Source: Staphylococcus lloydii (lineage in GTDB: Bacteria; Bacillota; Bacilli; Staphylococcales; Staphylococcaceae). Taken from it: a stretch of 64,000 bases of DNA. Shown in pieces: positions 14,243 to 24,834 of the stretch. A model generated the notes under the pieces. The model was not told the DNA's origin. It did not search any database and saw only the letters and a program-made list of their open reading frames with translations. How positions within the stretch are numbered: position 1 is the first letter of the stretch; the number at the start of each line of letters is the position of its first letter. A program made the translations under genes and the position numbers. The DNA lies in NCBI RefSeq assembly GCF_015775975.1, contig NZ_CP064056.1, positions 1 through 64,000 on the forward strand, in the 5' to 3' direction.

Positions 14243-14938
14243 ATGGCTTCGCATTTAACATTTAGGCAAGGTGTTAAAGAATGTGTGCCTACATTATTAG
14301 GTTATGCAGGTGTTGGACTTTCTTTTGGCATCGTTGCGGTAGCATCTAAATTTAGTCTGCTAGAAATAGTTTTATTATGCTTACTCGTTTATGCAGGTGC
14401 TGCACAATTTATCATTTGTAGTTTAGTGATTGCTGGAACACCTATAACTGCAATTGTGCTTACGACATTTATAGTTAACTCGAGGATGTTTTTATTAAGC
14501 ATGACATTAGCTCCCCAATATAAAGATTATGGTTGGCTCAATCGTTTAGGATTAGCGACGTTAGTTACAGACGAAACATTTGGCGTCGCCATAACACCTC
14601 ACTTAAAAGGGGAGAAGATAAATGATCGCTGGTTACATGGACTTAATTTAACGGCATATTTATTCTGGACCGTATCATGTATTGTGGGAGCTATTTTCGG
14701 TAAATATATCCATAATCCAGATGCACTAGGTTTAGATTTTGCTATTACTGGTATGTTTATCTTTTTAGCAATTTCACAATTTGAAACTGTACAGCGTTCT
14801 CAAATTATGACTTACATCGTATTAATCGTTTGTGTCATCGTAATGATGTTTTTATTTAGTTTATTTATGCCTACATATGTAGCAATTATTTTATCTTCGA
14901 TACTTGCGGCAACGTTAGGGGTGGTGATGACCAAATGA
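14243..14938 (+). CDS. azlC: AzlC family amino-acid exporter, large subunit
   Basis: AzlC is the larger membrane component of a branched-chain amino-acid exporter that works with AzlD. The 231-residue protein is strongly hydrophobic, with about six to seven predicted membrane segments and the family feature YAGAAQFIICSLVIAG near residue 50. GGGGAGGGG precedes the ATG. Its stop overlaps the azlD start by four bases (ATGA), so the subunits are coupled. The actual substrate in staphylococci is inferred from the family. Confidence 0.9.
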   Translation: MASHLTFRQGVKECVPTLLGYAGVGLSFGIVAVASKFSLLEIVLLCLLVYAGAAQFIICSLVIAGTPITAIVLTTFIVNSRMFLLSMTLAPQYKDYGWLNRLGLATLVTDETFGVAITPHLKGEKINDRWLHGLNLTAYLFWTVSCIVGAIFGKYIHNPDALGLDFAITGMFIFLAISQFETVQRSQIMTYIVLIVCVIVMMFLFSLFMPTYVAIILSSILAATLGVVMTK

Positions 14939-15264
14939 GTATAACGATACATATGCTAATTATCATCGTTTTATGTGGTGTAGTTACGTGGTTAACCAGA
15001 GTTATACCATTTATGTTGATTACACGCGTTCACTTATCAGAGAAAGTCGTAAAATGGCTGTCGTTTATCCCGATTACATTGTTTACTGCACTCATTATCG
15101 ATGGCGTCATCGAACAACATAGTGGAAAATTCGGTTATACTATTAATGTTCCATTTTTAGTGACAATCATTCCGACAGTTTTAGTGGCGTTCATATCTAA
15201 AAGCCTTACAATAACTATTATTGCCGGTATTTTTATTATGGCACTTATACGTTTATTATTTTGA
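14935..15264 (+). CDS. azlD: AzlD family amino-acid exporter, small subunit
   Basis: This 109-residue hydrophobic protein has about four membrane segments and the family pattern CGVVTWLTRVIPFML near its N-terminus. It is the partner of AzlC, with which it overlaps by four bases. A leader with a SAM riboswitch follows, so the pair forms a separate transcription unit. Confidence 0.9.
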   Translation: MSITIHMLIIIVLCGVVTWLTRVIPFMLITRVHLSEKVVKWLSFIPITLFTALIIDGVIEQHSGKFGYTINVPFLVTIIPTVLVAFISKSLTITIIAGIFIMALIRLLF

Positions 15265-15372
15265 TGTTAAGCATTGAAGTAGTAAGCGTTATTCGTTAGA
15301 ATGAAATTAATAGAAAATTTCGACATCTACAACATTGATGTTTCGAAATGTTAAATCTTATAAATTAAATCA

Positions 15373-15513
15373 AATCTTATTTTGAGAAGCTAAGGGACTT
15401 GGCCCATAGATGCTTCAGCAACCGGCTATAGAGTACGGTGCTAAAACCAACGAAGATATTCGAATGATAAGTAACCATGAACCTTCTTACTTATATCGAG
15501 TAAGAGGGTTTTT
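15373..15513 (+). promoter_or_regulatory. SAM-I (S-box) riboswitch with terminator
   Basis: The conserved S-box pieces appear in order: AAGCTAAGGGACTTGGCCC, GATGCTTCAGCAACCGGC, ACGGTGCTAAAACCAACG, and closing AGATATT / GATAAGT sequence (aptamer about 15373-15472). The terminator is ACCTTCTTACTT with AGTAAGAGGGT plus Ts, ending at 15513. It lies 21 bases before the metX-like start. High SAM would favour termination, which ties that gene to methionine metabolism. Confidence 0.93.
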
Positions 15514-15533
15514 AAGTTAGTAGGAGGTCAAAC

Positions 15534-16502
15534 ATGACAAATTATACTGTGGACACGTTAGAATTAGGACCGTTTGAAACAGAATCAGGTGAAACAATAT
15601 CAAATTTAAAATTACGTTATGAACATGTAGGCTTCAAAGGTCAACCGCTCGTTTTAGTATGTCATGCTCTGACAGGTAACCATGTGACGTATGGAACGGA
15701 TGAAAACCATGGGTGGTGGCGCGAAATTATTGATGGTGGTTATATGCCAATTAACGACTACCAATTTCTAACTTTTAATGTTATCGGTAGTCCATTTGGT
15801 TCAAGTTCCGCATTAATTGATGATGATTTTCCTTCAAAACTAACTTTAAGAGACGTTGTTCGAGCATTAGAAGTGGGTATAAAAGCGTTAGGGTTTTCCC
15901 ACATTGATATATTAATCGGTGGTTCACTTGGTGGCATGCAAGCGATGGAATTGTTATACAATAGACAATTTGATGTGAAGAAGGCGGTCATACTTGCCGC
16001 TACGGATAAGACTTCCTCTTATAGTCGCGCATTTAATGAAATTGCACGTCAATCAATTCAGTTAGCTGGCAAAGAAGGCATGAGTATTGCGAGACAACTA
16101 GGGTTTTTAACTTATCGGTCATCGAAAAGTTATGATAAACGATTTTCACCAGATCAAGTCGTAGCATATCAACGACATCAAGGTAACAAATTTAAAGAGA
16201 ACTTTAATCGTAACTGTTATTTAACACTCCTGGATGTCTTAGATAGTCATGATATCGATAGAGATCGTACGGACGTTACGGAAGTATTTAAATCTTTAGA
16301 TACTAAAGTTTTAACAATGGGTTTTACGGATGATTTACTATATCCGGATGACTTGGTACGTGCCGTAGGAGAACGATTTAAGTATCACCGTCATTTCTTT
16401 GTGCCTGACAATGTAGGTCATGATGGATTTTTACTTAATTTTAATGATTGGGCACCTAATTTGTATCATTTCTTAAAAGTTTCAAAATTTAAACGTAAAT
16501 AA
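15534..16502 (+). CDS. metX: MetX-like homoserine O-acetyltransferase family protein
   Basis: This alpha/beta-hydrolase of the homoserine acyltransferase family (322 residues) is predicted to act early in methionine synthesis by acylating L-homoserine. The nucleophile elbow is GGSLGGM, with Ser131 as catalytic serine. A C-terminal histidine lies in NVGHDGFLLNF. The oxyanion region is VCHALTGNHV. It is shorter than many MetX enzymes (about 350-380), as is its S. aureus counterpart at the same locus. The S-box riboswitch directly upstream supports the methionine role. The acyl donor cannot be told from the sequence by eye. Confidence 0.85.
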   Translation: MTNYTVDTLELGPFETESGETISNLKLRYEHVGFKGQPLVLVCHALTGNHVTYGTDENHGWWREIIDGGYMPINDYQFLTFNVIGSPFGSSSALIDDDFPSKLTLRDVVRALEVGIKALGFSHIDILIGGSLGGMQAMELLYNRQFDVKKAVILAATDKTSSYSRAFNEIARQSIQLAGKEGMSIARQLGFLTYRSSKSYDKRFSPDQVVAYQRHQGNKFKENFNRNCYLTLLDVLDSHDIDRDRTDVTEVFKSLDTKVLTMGFTDDLLYPDDLVRAVGERFKYHRHFFVPDNVGHDGFLLNFNDWAPNLYHFLKVSKFKRK

Positions 16503-16514
16503 TGTACGTAAATA

Positions 16515-16557
16515 AAGCTCTAAATTGACTGTAACAAGTTAATCTAGAGCTTATTTT
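16515..16557 (+). terminator. Terminator after metX-like gene
   Basis: AAGCTCTA (16515-16522) and TAGAGCTT (16545-16552) form the outer stem, with a partly paired interior and a T-rich tail. It is a moderate hairpin. Confidence 0.65.
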
Positions 16558-16698
16558 ATTTAAATGATAATTAAAGATTATAGTTATTCATATTATGAAT
16601 GAAATTTGAGGTAATCAATTGAAATTATCAATAATTGTATAAAATTTCTAAAGAGGTTAGAATAGTAATACAGTCAAAAAGTATGGGAGTGGCAAAAT

Positions 16699-17610
16699 TT
16701 GTTTTCAAAAATTGAACCTAAAGCTACTATTTTGAGTATTATCTCACTCATCATCGTTGCTTTAGTCTTACATATATTACCGCCACTTGGTTTTGTATTA
16801 TGCTTGTTTGCGACAATACCAGGCATTGTACTATGGCATAAATCTAAAGAATCATTTGGATTGGCCGCTGTTATTACAGTAATTTTAACCACTTTGTTAG
16901 GTAATATATTTGTATTAAGTGCGATGGTCTTAATATTAATTGTTAGTTTTTTAGTAGGCCAATTATTAAAAGAACGTACATCCAAAGAGCGTATATTATA
17001 CGTAACTACAACATTTATCAGTATCATCTCATTGGTCGCTTTTATGATTTTACAAGCGTTTAATAAAATACCGACAGTAGATACGCTATTCAAACCATTA
17101 AGAACTCAAATGTTACAAACAATTGAGCAGAGTGGTATGCAAAGTGGCTACGAAAATACGATAGGTGAAGGCTTTCGCCAATTTGCAGTCCAACTACCTA
17201 GCTTCGTTATTATAACGATATTTCTACTTATTTTAATTAACCTAATTATTACATTTCCAATATTACGCAAATTTAAAGTAGCAACACCAGTTTTTAAACC
17301 GTTATTTGCATGGCAAATGAATAAAGTTTTACTTATTTTATACGTTATTACGCTTCTCTGTGTTATGTTTGCGTCTAAAGCGGGTACTTTCCAAAGTATC
17401 GTATTGAATTTTGAAATTGTGTTATCATTATGTATGTATTTACAAGGGTTGAGTTTAATACATTTCTTTGGCAAAGCGAAAGGGATGCCAACAGCTTTAA
17501 CAGTCGTGTTAATGGTTATCGGGACAATTTTAACGCCATTTACACATCTTGTAGCTTTATTAGGGTTTATTGATTTAGCATTTAACTTAAAACGTATCAT
17601 TAAAAAATAA
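16699..17610 (+). CDS. DUF2232 (YybS-like) membrane protein
   Basis: This integral membrane protein of 303 residues, with about eight hydrophobic segments, matches the YybS-like protein found next to gdpP and rplI across Firmicutes. Its biochemical role is not established. The start is TTG, well supported by GGGAGTGG seven bases upstream. gdpP follows after 15 bases. Conserved linkage to gdpP and rplI suggests co-transcription, not a proven shared function. Confidence 0.82.
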   Translation: MFSKIEPKATILSIISLIIVALVLHILPPLGFVLCLFATIPGIVLWHKSKESFGLAAVITVILTTLLGNIFVLSAMVLILIVSFLVGQLLKERTSKERILYVTTTFISIISLVAFMILQAFNKIPTVDTLFKPLRTQMLQTIEQSGMQSGYENTIGEGFRQFAVQLPSFVIITIFLLILINLIITFPILRKFKVATPVFKPLFAWQMNKVLLILYVITLLCVMFASKAGTFQSIVLNFEIVLSLCMYLQGLSLIHFFGKAKGMPTALTVVLMVIGTILTPFTHLVALLGFIDLAFNLKRIIKK

Positions 17611-17625
17611 TGTGAGGTGGACAAA

Positions 17626-19590
17626 ATGAACCGTCAATCCACTAAAAAAGCATTAGTTTTACCATTTATCATTATGGCAATTATGGCAGTAGTTTTAGTC
17701 GCAGTATGGTTTATTTTCAACCAACTCATTGCTGGTATCGCTGCTGCGGTTTTGATAGTCGTAATTATTATTGCTGCTTTAATGGTAAGGCAAGCTTTAC
17801 AAAAGATGGACAACTACGTTGATAATTTGAGCGGACACATATCAGCCGGTAGTAATCGAGCAATTAAAAATTTACCAATTGGTATGGTAGTTATTGATGA
17901 AAATGAAAATATTGAGTGGATGAACCAATTTATGTCAGAGCGTTTGGATCGCAATGTAATCTCTGATCCAGTAAATGAAGTTTATCCTAATATATTGAAG
18001 CAATTAGAAAAAACTGAAGAAATTGATATAGAAGATAAAAATTATCAATATCGTGTAAGGTATTCTGAAAAAGAACATATTTTATATTTCTTTGATATCA
18101 CTGAAGAAGTTCGCATTAATGAATTATATAACGAATCAAAACCGATTATCGCAACGTTATTTTTAGATAACTATGACGAAATCACACAAAATATGAACGA
18201 TACACAACGTTCGGAAATTAACTCAATGGTTACGCGTGTCATTAGCCGTTGGGCATCTGAATATGACATCTACTTTAAGCGTTATAGTACCGATCAATTC
18301 GTCGCGTATTTAAATCAACATATATTAGATGAAATTGAAGATTCAAACTTTGATATTTTAAGTCAGTTAAGAGAAAAAAGTGTCGGTTACAGAGCGCAAC
18401 TTACATTAAGTATAGGTGTAGGTGAAGGTTCTGATAGTTTAATCGATCTTGGTGAATTATCACAATCTGGACTAGATCTAGCTTTAGGTCGTGGTGGTGA
18501 CCAAGTCGCAATTAAAAACCAAAATGGTAACGTACGTTTCTACGGTGGTAAGACTGACCCAATGGAAAAACGTACACGTGTAAGAGCACGTGTCATTTCA
18601 CATGCACTGAAAGATATACTTATGGAAGGCGATAAAGTTATTATCATGGGACATAAGCGTCCTGATTTAGATGCAATTGGTGCAGCAATCGGGGTATCTC
18701 GTTTTGCAATGATGAATAACTTAGATGCACATATCGTGTTAAATGATTCAGATATCGATCCGACATTACGTCGTGTAATGGATTCTATCGATGAAAAACC
18801 TGAATTAAAAGAACGTTTTATTACTTCCGAAGAGGCATGGGACAATATGACATCAAGAACGACTGTCGTTATTGTCGATACGCACAAGCCAGAGATGGTT
18901 ATAGATGAAGATATTTTAAACAAAGCCAATAGAAAAGTTGTTATTGACCACCATAGACGTGGTGAAAGCTTTATTTCTAGTCCGTTACTTGTTTATATGG
19001 AACCATATGCTAGTTCAACGGCAGAACTTGTGACAGAATTACTAGAATATCAACCAACAGAACAACGTTTAACACGTTTAGAATCTACTGTAATGTTCGC
19101 AGGTATTATCGTGGATACACGTAACTTTACTTTACGTACGGGTTCAAGAACGTTTGATGCCGCAAGCTATTTACGTGCGCATGGTGCCGACACAATTTTA
19201 ACGCAACACTTCTTGAAAGATGATATCGATACGTATATTAATCGTACAGAATTAATCCGTACGGTAGAATTACAAGATAATGGCGTTGCCATCGCTCACG
19301 GTCCAGATGACAAAATATATCATCCTGTTACAGTTGCACAAGCTGCAGACGAGCTGTTAAGTTTAGATGGTGTAGAGGCATCATATGTTGTCGCTAGAAG
19401 AGAAGATTCACTTGTTGGTATGTCTGCCCGCTCTCTAGGAGCAGTTAACGTACAATTAACAATGGAAGCACTCGGTGGCGGTGGCCATTTAACAAATGCG
19501 GCTACACAACTTAAAGATGTCACGGTCGAAGAAGCGATCGAACAATTACAACAAGCAATAACAGAACAAATGAGTAGGAGTGAAAATTGA
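17626..19590 (+). CDS. gdpP: Cyclic-di-AMP phosphodiesterase GdpP
   Basis: GdpP hydrolyses c-di-AMP and so controls cell-wall and osmotic balance and beta-lactam tolerance. Two N-terminal membrane segments (residues about 10-55) are followed by a PAS domain, a degenerate GGDEF domain (about 170-300) and a DHH/DHHA1 phosphodiesterase. The DHH part shows [21 protein letters not shown] and [14 protein letters not shown]1 shows [14 protein letters not shown]. The ATG at 17626 fits the GTGAGGTGG ribosome-binding site better than GTG 17617 and gives 654 residues. The stop overlaps the rplI start. Confidence 0.96.
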   Translation: MNRQSTKKALVLPFIIMAIMAVVLVAVWFIFNQLIAGIAAAVLIVVIIIAALMVRQALQKMDNYVDNLSGHISAGSNRAIKNLPIGMVVIDENENIEWMNQFMSERLDRNVISDPVNEVYPNILKQLEKTEEIDIEDKNYQYRVRYSEKEHILYFFDITEEVRINELYNESKPIIATLFLDNYDEITQNMNDTQRSEINSMVTRVISRWASEYDIYFKRYSTDQFVAYLNQHILDEIEDSNFDILSQLREKSVGYRAQLTLSIGVGEGSDSLIDLGELSQSGLDLALGRGGDQVAIKNQNGNVRFYGGKTDPMEKRTRVRARVISHALKDILMEGDKVIIMGHKRPDLDAIGAAIGVSRFAMMNNLDAHIVLNDSDIDPTLRRVMDSIDEKPELKERFITSEEAWDNMTSRTTVVIVDTHKPEMVIDEDILNKANRKVVIDHHRRGESFISSPLLVYMEPYASSTAELVTELLEYQPTEQRLTRLESTVMFAGIIVDTRNFTLRTGSRTFDAASYLRAHGADTILTQHFLKDDIDTYINRTELIRTVELQDNGVAIAHGPDDKIYHPVTVAQAADELLSLDGVEASYVVARREDSLVGMSARSLGAVNVQLTMEALGGGGHLTNAATQLKDVTVEEAIEQLQQAITEQMSRSEN

Positions 19591-20036
19591 TGAAAGTAAT
19601 ATTCACACAAAACGTTAAAGGTAAAGGTAATAAAGGCGAAGTCAAAGACGTACCAGTAGGTTACGCTAATAACTACCTTTTAAAAAATAAATTAGCTGTT
19701 GAAGCGACACCAGGCAATCTGAAACAATTAGAACAACAAGAAAAAGCAGCTAAAGCAGAACGTCAAAAAGAAATCGATGAAGCTAAACAACTTAAATCAA
19801 AATTAGCTGACCTTGAAGTAGAAGTTTCAGCTAAAACTGGTGAAGGCGGCAAATTATTTGGTTCAGTAAGCACGAAACAAATTGCACAAGCTTTACAAGA
19901 ACAGCATGATATTAAAATTGATAAACGTAAAATGGATTTACCAAGTGGTATCCATGCATTGGGTTATACAAATGTACCGGTTAAATTAGATAAAGAAGTC
20001 GAAGGTACGATTCGTGTACACACAATTGAACAATAA
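19590..20036 (+). CDS. rplI: 50S ribosomal protein L9
   Basis: L9 binds 23S rRNA through an N-terminal domain, seen here as [11 protein letters not shown] and [10 protein letters not shown], joined by a long charged helix (residues about 45-75) to a C-terminal domain. At 148 residues it equals the S. aureus length. The start ATG at 19590 overlaps the gdpP stop TGA by one base, with TAGGAGTG upstream. dnaB follows after 30 bases, as in other staphylococci. Confidence 0.98.
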   Translation: MKVIFTQNVKGKGNKGEVKDVPVGYANNYLLKNKLAVEATPGNLKQLEQQEKAAKAERQKEIDEAKQLKSKLADLEVEVSAKTGEGGKLFGSVSTKQIAQALQEQHDIKIDKRKMDLPSGIHALGYTNVPVKLDKEVEGTIRVHTIEQ

Positions 20037-20066
20037 TTATGGATTGAAATATGAGGTGTAATCGAC

Positions 20067-21467
20067 ATGGATGGAATGTATGAACAAAATCAAATGCCCC
20101 ATAGTAATGAGGCTGAACAATCTGTCTTAGGTGCCATTATCATTGATCCAGAATTAGTCAACTCAACTCAGGAAGTATTACTTCCTGAGTCATTTTATAG
20201 GGGTGCACATCAACATATCTTCCGTGCGATGATGAATCTCAACGAAGATAATAAAGAAATCGATGTTGTCACTATAATGGATCAACTGTCACAAGAAGGT
20301 CGCTTGAGTGAAGCGGGTGGACCACAATACTTAGCAGAATTATCTAGTAATGTACCGACGACTCGAAATGTACAGTATTATACGGATATTGTGTTTAAGC
20401 ATGCCTTAAAACGTAAATTAATCCAAGCTGCTGATAGTATTGCAAACGATGGTTATAATGATGAACTTGAATTAGATACAATACTTAACGATGCTGAACG
20501 TCGTATTCTTGAACTATCTTCTACACGTGAAAGCGATGGCTTTAAAGATATTAGAGACGTCTTAGGTGACGTTTATGAAAATGCAGAATTACTTGATCAA
20601 AATAGTGGTCAAACGCCAGGTATACCTACAGGTTATCGAGATTTAGACCAAATGACGGCAGGGTTTAACCGTAATGATTTAATCATTTTAGCGGCACGTC
20701 CTTCTGTTGGTAAGACTGCCTTCGCTCTTAATATTGCTCAAAAAGTAGCAACACATGAAGATCACTTTTCTGTTGGTATATTCTCCCTCGAGATGGGTGC
20801 AGACCAACTAGCGACGCGTATGATTTGTAGCTCAGGTAACGTGGATTCTAACCGTCTGCGTACAGGTACAATGACGGAAGAGGATTGGAATAGATTTACG
20901 ATTGCAGTTGGTAAGTTATCACGTACTAAAATATTTATTGACGATACTCCGGGTATACGAATTACAGATATTCGTTCTAAATGTCGTCGTTTAAAACAAG
21001 AACACGGTTTGGATATGATTGTTATTGACTATCTACAACTTATTCAAGGTAGTGGGTCACGTTTTTCAGATAACCGTCAACAAGAAGTATCTGAAATATC
21101 ACGTACATTAAAAGCGATTGCGAGAGAACTAGAATGTCCTGTTATTGCATTAAGTCAGTTATCTCGTGGTGTGGAACAACGTCAAGATAAGCGACCAATG
21201 ATGAGTGATATTCGTGAGTCTGGTTCAATCGAGCAAGATGCTGATATTGTTGCGTTCTTATATCGTGATGACTATTATAATCGTGGTGAAGAAGATGAAG
21301 ACGACGATGATGCAGGGTTTGAACCACAAACCAATGATGAGAACGGCGAAATTGAAATAATCATTGCAAAACAACGTAACGGCCCGACAGGCACAGTAAA
21401 ATTACACTTCATGAAACAATACAATAAATTCACAGATATAGATTACGCCCACGCAGATTTTGGATAA
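20067..21467 (+). CDS. dnaB: Replicative DNA helicase
   Basis: This hexameric 5'-3' helicase of the replisome (called DnaC in some Bacillus and Staphylococcus literature) has 466 residues, identical to the usual staphylococcal length. The N-terminal domain begins MPHSNEAEQSVLGAIIID. The RecA-like motor has Walker A AARPSVGKTAFAL and Walker B MIVIDYLQLIQG. A characteristic acidic stretch (EEDEDDDDAG) is near residue 415. A strong terminator follows. Confidence 0.98.
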   Translation: MDGMYEQNQMPHSNEAEQSVLGAIIIDPELVNSTQEVLLPESFYRGAHQHIFRAMMNLNEDNKEIDVVTIMDQLSQEGRLSEAGGPQYLAELSSNVPTTRNVQYYTDIVFKHALKRKLIQAADSIANDGYNDELELDTILNDAERRILELSSTRESDGFKDIRDVLGDVYENAELLDQNSGQTPGIPTGYRDLDQMTAGFNRNDLIILAARPSVGKTAFALNIAQKVATHEDHFSVGIFSLEMGADQLATRMICSSGNVDSNRLRTGTMTEEDWNRFTIAVGKLSRTKIFIDDTPGIRITDIRSKCRRLKQEHGLDMIVIDYLQLIQGSGSRFSDNRQQEVSEISRTLKAIARELECPVIALSQLSRGVEQRQDKRPMMSDIRESGSIEQDADIVAFLYRDDYYNRGEEDEDDDDAGFEPQTNDENGEIEIIIAKQRNGPTGTVKLHFMKQYNKFTDIDYAHADFG

Positions 21468-21485
21468 TTAAATAAAAATATTTTT

Positions 21486-21526
21486 CCGTACAATAAAATG
21501 TTATTTTGTTTTATTGTACGGTTTTT
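21486..21526 (+). terminator. Intrinsic terminator after dnaB
   Basis: CCGTACAATAAAA (21486-21498) and TTTTATTGTACGG (21509-21521) form a perfect 13-bp stem followed by a T run. It closes the yybS-gdpP-rplI-dnaB unit. Confidence 0.9.
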
Positions 21527-21637
21527 AATTGGATTCAGAGATACGCTTGATATAGAAGTATGTATCGAAGTTTTCTTAGTTATTGCTTTTGAATGTTGAT
21601 AGATCAACACTTTTAGCTCATTAATTGGAGTGTTAGG

Positions 21638-21683
21638 CTTTACCGAAATTTTAAAATGTGTCCAATTTTAATGTTCGATTTTT
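21638..21683 (+). promoter_or_regulatory. Candidate PurR operator upstream of purA
   Basis: Two inverted PurBox-like sequences are present. One is around CCGAA at 21643-21647. The other, AATGTTCGATTTT (about 21670-21682), differs by one base from the reverse PurBox AATGTTCGGTTTT. The spacing of about 18 bases between boxes is close to that of tandem PurBoxes in B. subtilis. The location 70-115 bases before purA fits purine repression by PurR. Confidence 0.5.
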
Positions 21684-21752
21684 GTTTGCATTATGATCAT
21701 TCTATTGGTAGAATACTTAATGGTTAAACGAGAAAAACTTGGAGGTGCTCAT

Positions 21753-23042
21753 ATGTCATCAATCGTAGTCGTTGGGACACAATGGGGAGACGAAGGTAAA
21801 GGTAAAATTACAGATTTCTTAGCAGAACAAGCAGATGTTATTGCACGATTTTCAGGTGGAAATAACGCAGGTCACACAATTAAGTTCGATGGAGAAACTT
21901 ATAAATTACACTTAGTACCGTCTGGTATTTTTTATAAAGACAAATTAGCAGTTATCGGTAATGGTGTTGTAGTGGATCCAGTTGCATTATTAAAAGAATT
22001 AGATGGCCTAAATGACAGAGGAGTTTCTACTGATAATTTACGTATTTCAAACCGTGCGCAAGTTATTTTACCTTATCATTTAAAACAAGATGAGTATGAA
22101 GAAGAGCGCCGTGGAGACAACAAAATTGGCACAACTAAGAAAGGTATCGGTCCTGCTTATGTAGATAAAGCACAACGTATCGGTATCCGTGTCGCAGATT
22201 TATTAAATAAAGAAACGTTTGAAGCACTTTTGAAAGCAAATATTGAATATAAAGATGCTTATTTCAAAGGGATGTTCGGTAAAGAATGCCCATCATTTGA
22301 TGAAATCTTTGAAGCATATTATGCAGCAGGTCAGCGTTTAGCACCATACGTTACTGATACAGCTAAAGTGTTAGACGATGCATTCGTAGCTGACGAAAAA
22401 GTTTTATTTGAAGGTGCACAAGGTGTCATGTTAGACATCGATCATGGTACATATCCATTCGTAACTTCTAGTAACCCTGTTGCTGGTAACGTTACTGTTG
22501 GTGGCGGTGTTGGTCCAACATTCGTATCTAAAGTAATTGGTGTATGTAAAGCCTATACTTCTCGTGTGGGTGATGGTCCATTCCCTACAGAATTATTTGA
22601 TGCTGATGGTGAACACATCCGTGAAGTAGGTCGTGAATATGGTACGACTACAGGACGTCCTCGTCGTGTAGGTTGGTTTGACTCAGTAGTATTACGTCAC
22701 TCTCGTCGTGCAAGTGGTATTACTGACCTTTCAATTAACTCAATCGATGTCTTAACTGGCTTAGACACAGTTAAGATTTGTACAGCATATGAGTTAGATG
22801 GCCAAGAAATCACTGAATACCCAGCTAACTTAAATGAGTTACAACGTTGTAAACCAATTTTTGAAGAATTACCAGGTTGGACTGAAGACGTTACAAGCTG
22901 CCGTACTTTAGATGAATTACCTGATAATGCACGTAACTATTTAGAACGTATTTCTGAATTATGTAACGTACGCATTTCTATTTTCTCTGTTGGTCCAGAC
23001 CGTAATCAAACAAACTTACTTCAACCACTTTGGGAAAAATAA
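21753..23042 (+). CDS. purA: Adenylosuccinate synthetase
   Basis: PurA converts IMP and aspartate with GTP to adenylosuccinate, the committed step to AMP. The P-loop-like [14 protein letters not shown] is at the N-terminus. The catalytic GNNAGHTI, the IMP-site [11 protein letters not shown] and the late [11 protein letters not shown] are all intact. The ATG at 21753 has a perfect GGAGGTG five bases upstream. An in-frame codon further upstream would only add a 20-residue tail with no family support. The length of 429 residues is normal. Confidence 0.98.
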   Translation: MSSIVVVGTQWGDEGKGKITDFLAEQADVIARFSGGNNAGHTIKFDGETYKLHLVPSGIFYKDKLAVIGNGVVVDPVALLKELDGLNDRGVSTDNLRISNRAQVILPYHLKQDEYEEERRGDNKIGTTKKGIGPAYVDKAQRIGIRVADLLNKETFEALLKANIEYKDAYFKGMFGKECPSFDEIFEAYYAAGQRLAPYVTDTAKVLDDAFVADEKVLFEGAQGVMLDIDHGTYPFVTSSNPVAGNVTVGGGVGPTFVSKVIGVCKAYTSRVGDGPFPTELFDADGEHIREVGREYGTTTGRPRRVGWFDSVVLRHSRRASGITDLSINSIDVLTGLDTVKICTAYELDGQEITEYPANLNELQRCKPIFEELPGWTEDVTSCRTLDELPDNARNYLERISELCNVRISIFSVGPDRNQTNLLQPLWEK

Positions 23043-23060
23043 GTTTTAATTAACATAAAG

Positions 23061-23104
23061 AACCCTGTAAATGACGTTTAACGACGCATCTACAGGGTTT
23101 TATT
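23061..23104. terminator. Terminator between purA and convergent glycosyltransferase
   Basis: AACCCTGTA (23061-23069) and TACAGGGTT (23091-23099) form the outer stem, with a further small hairpin inside. T-rich DNA follows on the plus strand. It may serve both convergent genes. Confidence 0.75.
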
Positions 23105-23114
23105 ATGTTATTGG

Positions 23115-24317
23115 TTAATGTTTGTTATAGAAGTCTAAAATGGCTTGTGCGCCTAGTTCATAACCTGGTTGCTTATGAGTTTGTACATTTTTTACTTGTT
23201 CAATGTTTTGTTGATAAGTTTGTCGATGAGCTAACATGTCTTTTACAGTGTTTGCTAATTGTTCGGCTGTAATTGAATCTGCATCTAGTTGTTGTCCGAT
23301 TTTTAAATTTTCTATTTGGTTAGCTACCACTGGCTGATCTGCACTTTGTGGAAATGCAAGTAACGGTACATTTAACATAATAGCTTCGTTTGTGCTATTC
23401 ATTCCCGCATGTGTTAAGAAAAGATCTGCATGTTGTAACACTTCAACCTGAGGTACATAGTCTTTAATAATAACGTTGTCTGGTATTGTATCGAAATCTT
23501 CGGCGTTATTTGTTTTACCAATTGAAACAATAACTGTCGCATCAATATTGGCTAGCGCAGAGAAACATTTGTTGAAAAAGGCAACGTTTTGATTGAATAC
23601 AGTGCCTAAAGATACATAAATAAGCGGACGGTTTGTATTTACATTATCCATAAAACCTGAAGGTTTAGGCGGTAATACTGAAGGCCCTACAAAGTTAAAT
23701 TTAGTACTGTCGAAGGCATCATAATCGAGTTGAAAACCTTTCGTGACGAATGAAATATTAAAATCGCCAGGATTATTCACCACTTCGTGACGTGACGGAA
23801 TTTTTACGTTGTACGTTTGTTCGACATGTTCTTTCAATGTATTGAATACAAGATTGGCAGATTCTAGTTCGTCTTGTTCTAAATTTGAAGCCATGAAATC
23901 TGCAAAACTATCAAACATAGGTTTAGTTTTAGCAAACGAAGTAATTGCTGAAACAGTAGGGATATTGAATTTTTGGGCGATTAAATAGCCGCAACTGAAC
24001 ATTGAATCATAAATTAAGTAATCGTAATGCTCGTCTTTAGTTTCCTCTAAAATTTGAGGCATAATGACATCTGCAGTTTTTAATAAACCATTAATAACAT
24101 GAAACAAATGAGTTAACCCAAAAGAAGTAAAAGCAGAAACTAATTTATCTGTGGGTATTGTACGAATTTCGACACCGGTATCTTTGAATTTATCTACGTA
24201 CTGGTCACCCATATAATAGACGACCTCTTCGCCTCGTTCTACTAGCGCCTTACTTAACGCTATAGTGGGATTAATGTGACCTTCTGAACCGGTATTTATG
24301 AATAAGACTCTTGCCAT
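23115..24317 (-). CDS. Macrolide-family (MGT) UDP-glycosyltransferase
   Basis: This GT-B fold, family 1 glycosyltransferase (400 residues) resembles the MGT group that glucosylates macrolides and other small hydrophobic compounds. The N-terminal acceptor domain starts MARVLFINTGSEGHINP. The C-terminal donor domain carries the sugar-nucleotide motif LFLTHAGMNSTNEAI and PQSADQPVVANQI, and a SLGTVFNQN segment. AGGAGG precedes the ATG. The natural acceptor cannot be read from sequence: glycolipid, flavonoid or antibiotic are all possible. There is no S. aureus counterpart at this locus, so it is accessory in the saprophyticus-type group. Confidence 0.85.
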   Translation of the reverse strand: MARVLFINTGSEGHINPTIALSKALVERGEEVVYYMGDQYVDKFKDTGVEIRTIPTDKLVSAFTSFGLTHLFHVINGLLKTADVIMPQILEETKDEHYDYLIYDSMFSCGYLIAQKFNIPTVSAITSFAKTKPMFDSFADFMASNLEQDELESANLVFNTLKEHVEQTYNVKIPSRHEVVNNPGDFNISFVTKGFQLDYDAFDSTKFNFVGPSVLPPKPSGFMDNVNTNRPLIYVSLGTVFNQNVAFFNKCFSALANIDATVIVSIGKTNNAEDFDTIPDNVIIKDYVPQVEVLQHADLFLTHAGMNSTNEAIMLNVPLLAFPQSADQPVVANQIENLKIGQQLDADSITAEQLANTVKDMLAHRQTYQQNIEQVKNVQTHKQPGYELGAQAILDFYNKH

Positions 24318-24430
24318 TGATAATGCCTCCTAAGATGTAATATTCAATAAGTTTATCAAATGTCATTGAAAACAAAAAAGATTTTAATTTTATTAATTTG
24401 TATTTCATAGTTAAATTTAAGCATTAAACA

Positions 24431-24465
24431 ACAAAAACCTCTGACATAGGGTGAGTCAGAAGTTT
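24431..24465 (-). terminator. Terminator of the glyoxalase-fold gene (minus strand)
   Basis: Read on the minus strand, AAACTTCTGAC pairs with GTCAGAGGTTT around a 9-base loop and is followed by TTGTTG. It is about 25 bases past the stop at 24490. Confidence 0.7.
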
Positions 24466-24489
24466 GTCAGTAGGGAGACTACCCTACGT

Positions 24490-24834
24490 TTAATGTGATA
24501 ATACTTCAATCATAAAATTACCAGGCGTTTTAACGTAAAACGTATAGCCATGAGGTGTTTGTTTAGGTGACGGTACTTTAAAACCATCTGCTTTTATACG
24601 TTCATGGATGCGATCTACATCTGACGTGTCAGGTTGAGGGAAACCAATATGGAAAGTTTTAGGATACGTTACATCTTTTCCTTGCATTAACGTTAAAATA
24701 AAGCCTTCTGGACTCACTAAAACTTCTGGATTGCTGCCTTGTTCAGTTTTCATCTCAAAATCAAAATAATCTAACAAGAAATCACGAGTTGGTGCTATTT
24801 CTTCGACTGTTAAGTTTAAATGTTTTAATTCCAC
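24490..24834 (-). CDS. VOC-family (glyoxalase/dioxygenase fold) protein
   Basis: This 114-residue single-module vicinal-oxygen-chelate protein opens with MELKHLNLTVEEIAPTRDF and has the typical pairing of a His near the start (KHLNL) and a late Glu (FMIEVLSH). Members bind a metal and act as glyoxalases, dioxygenases or antibiotic-binding proteins, and the substrate here is unknown. The GTG at 24832-24834 is chosen because TAGGAGGT lies eight bases before it. A longer reading from 24945 adds hydrophobic residues with no family match and runs through the ribosome-binding site. Confidence 0.8.
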   Translation of the reverse strand: MELKHLNLTVEEIAPTRDFLLDYFDFEMKTEQGSNPEVLVSPEGFILTLMQGKDVTYPKTFHIGFPQPDTSDVDRIHERIKADGFKVPSPKQTPHGYTFYVKTPGNFMIEVLSH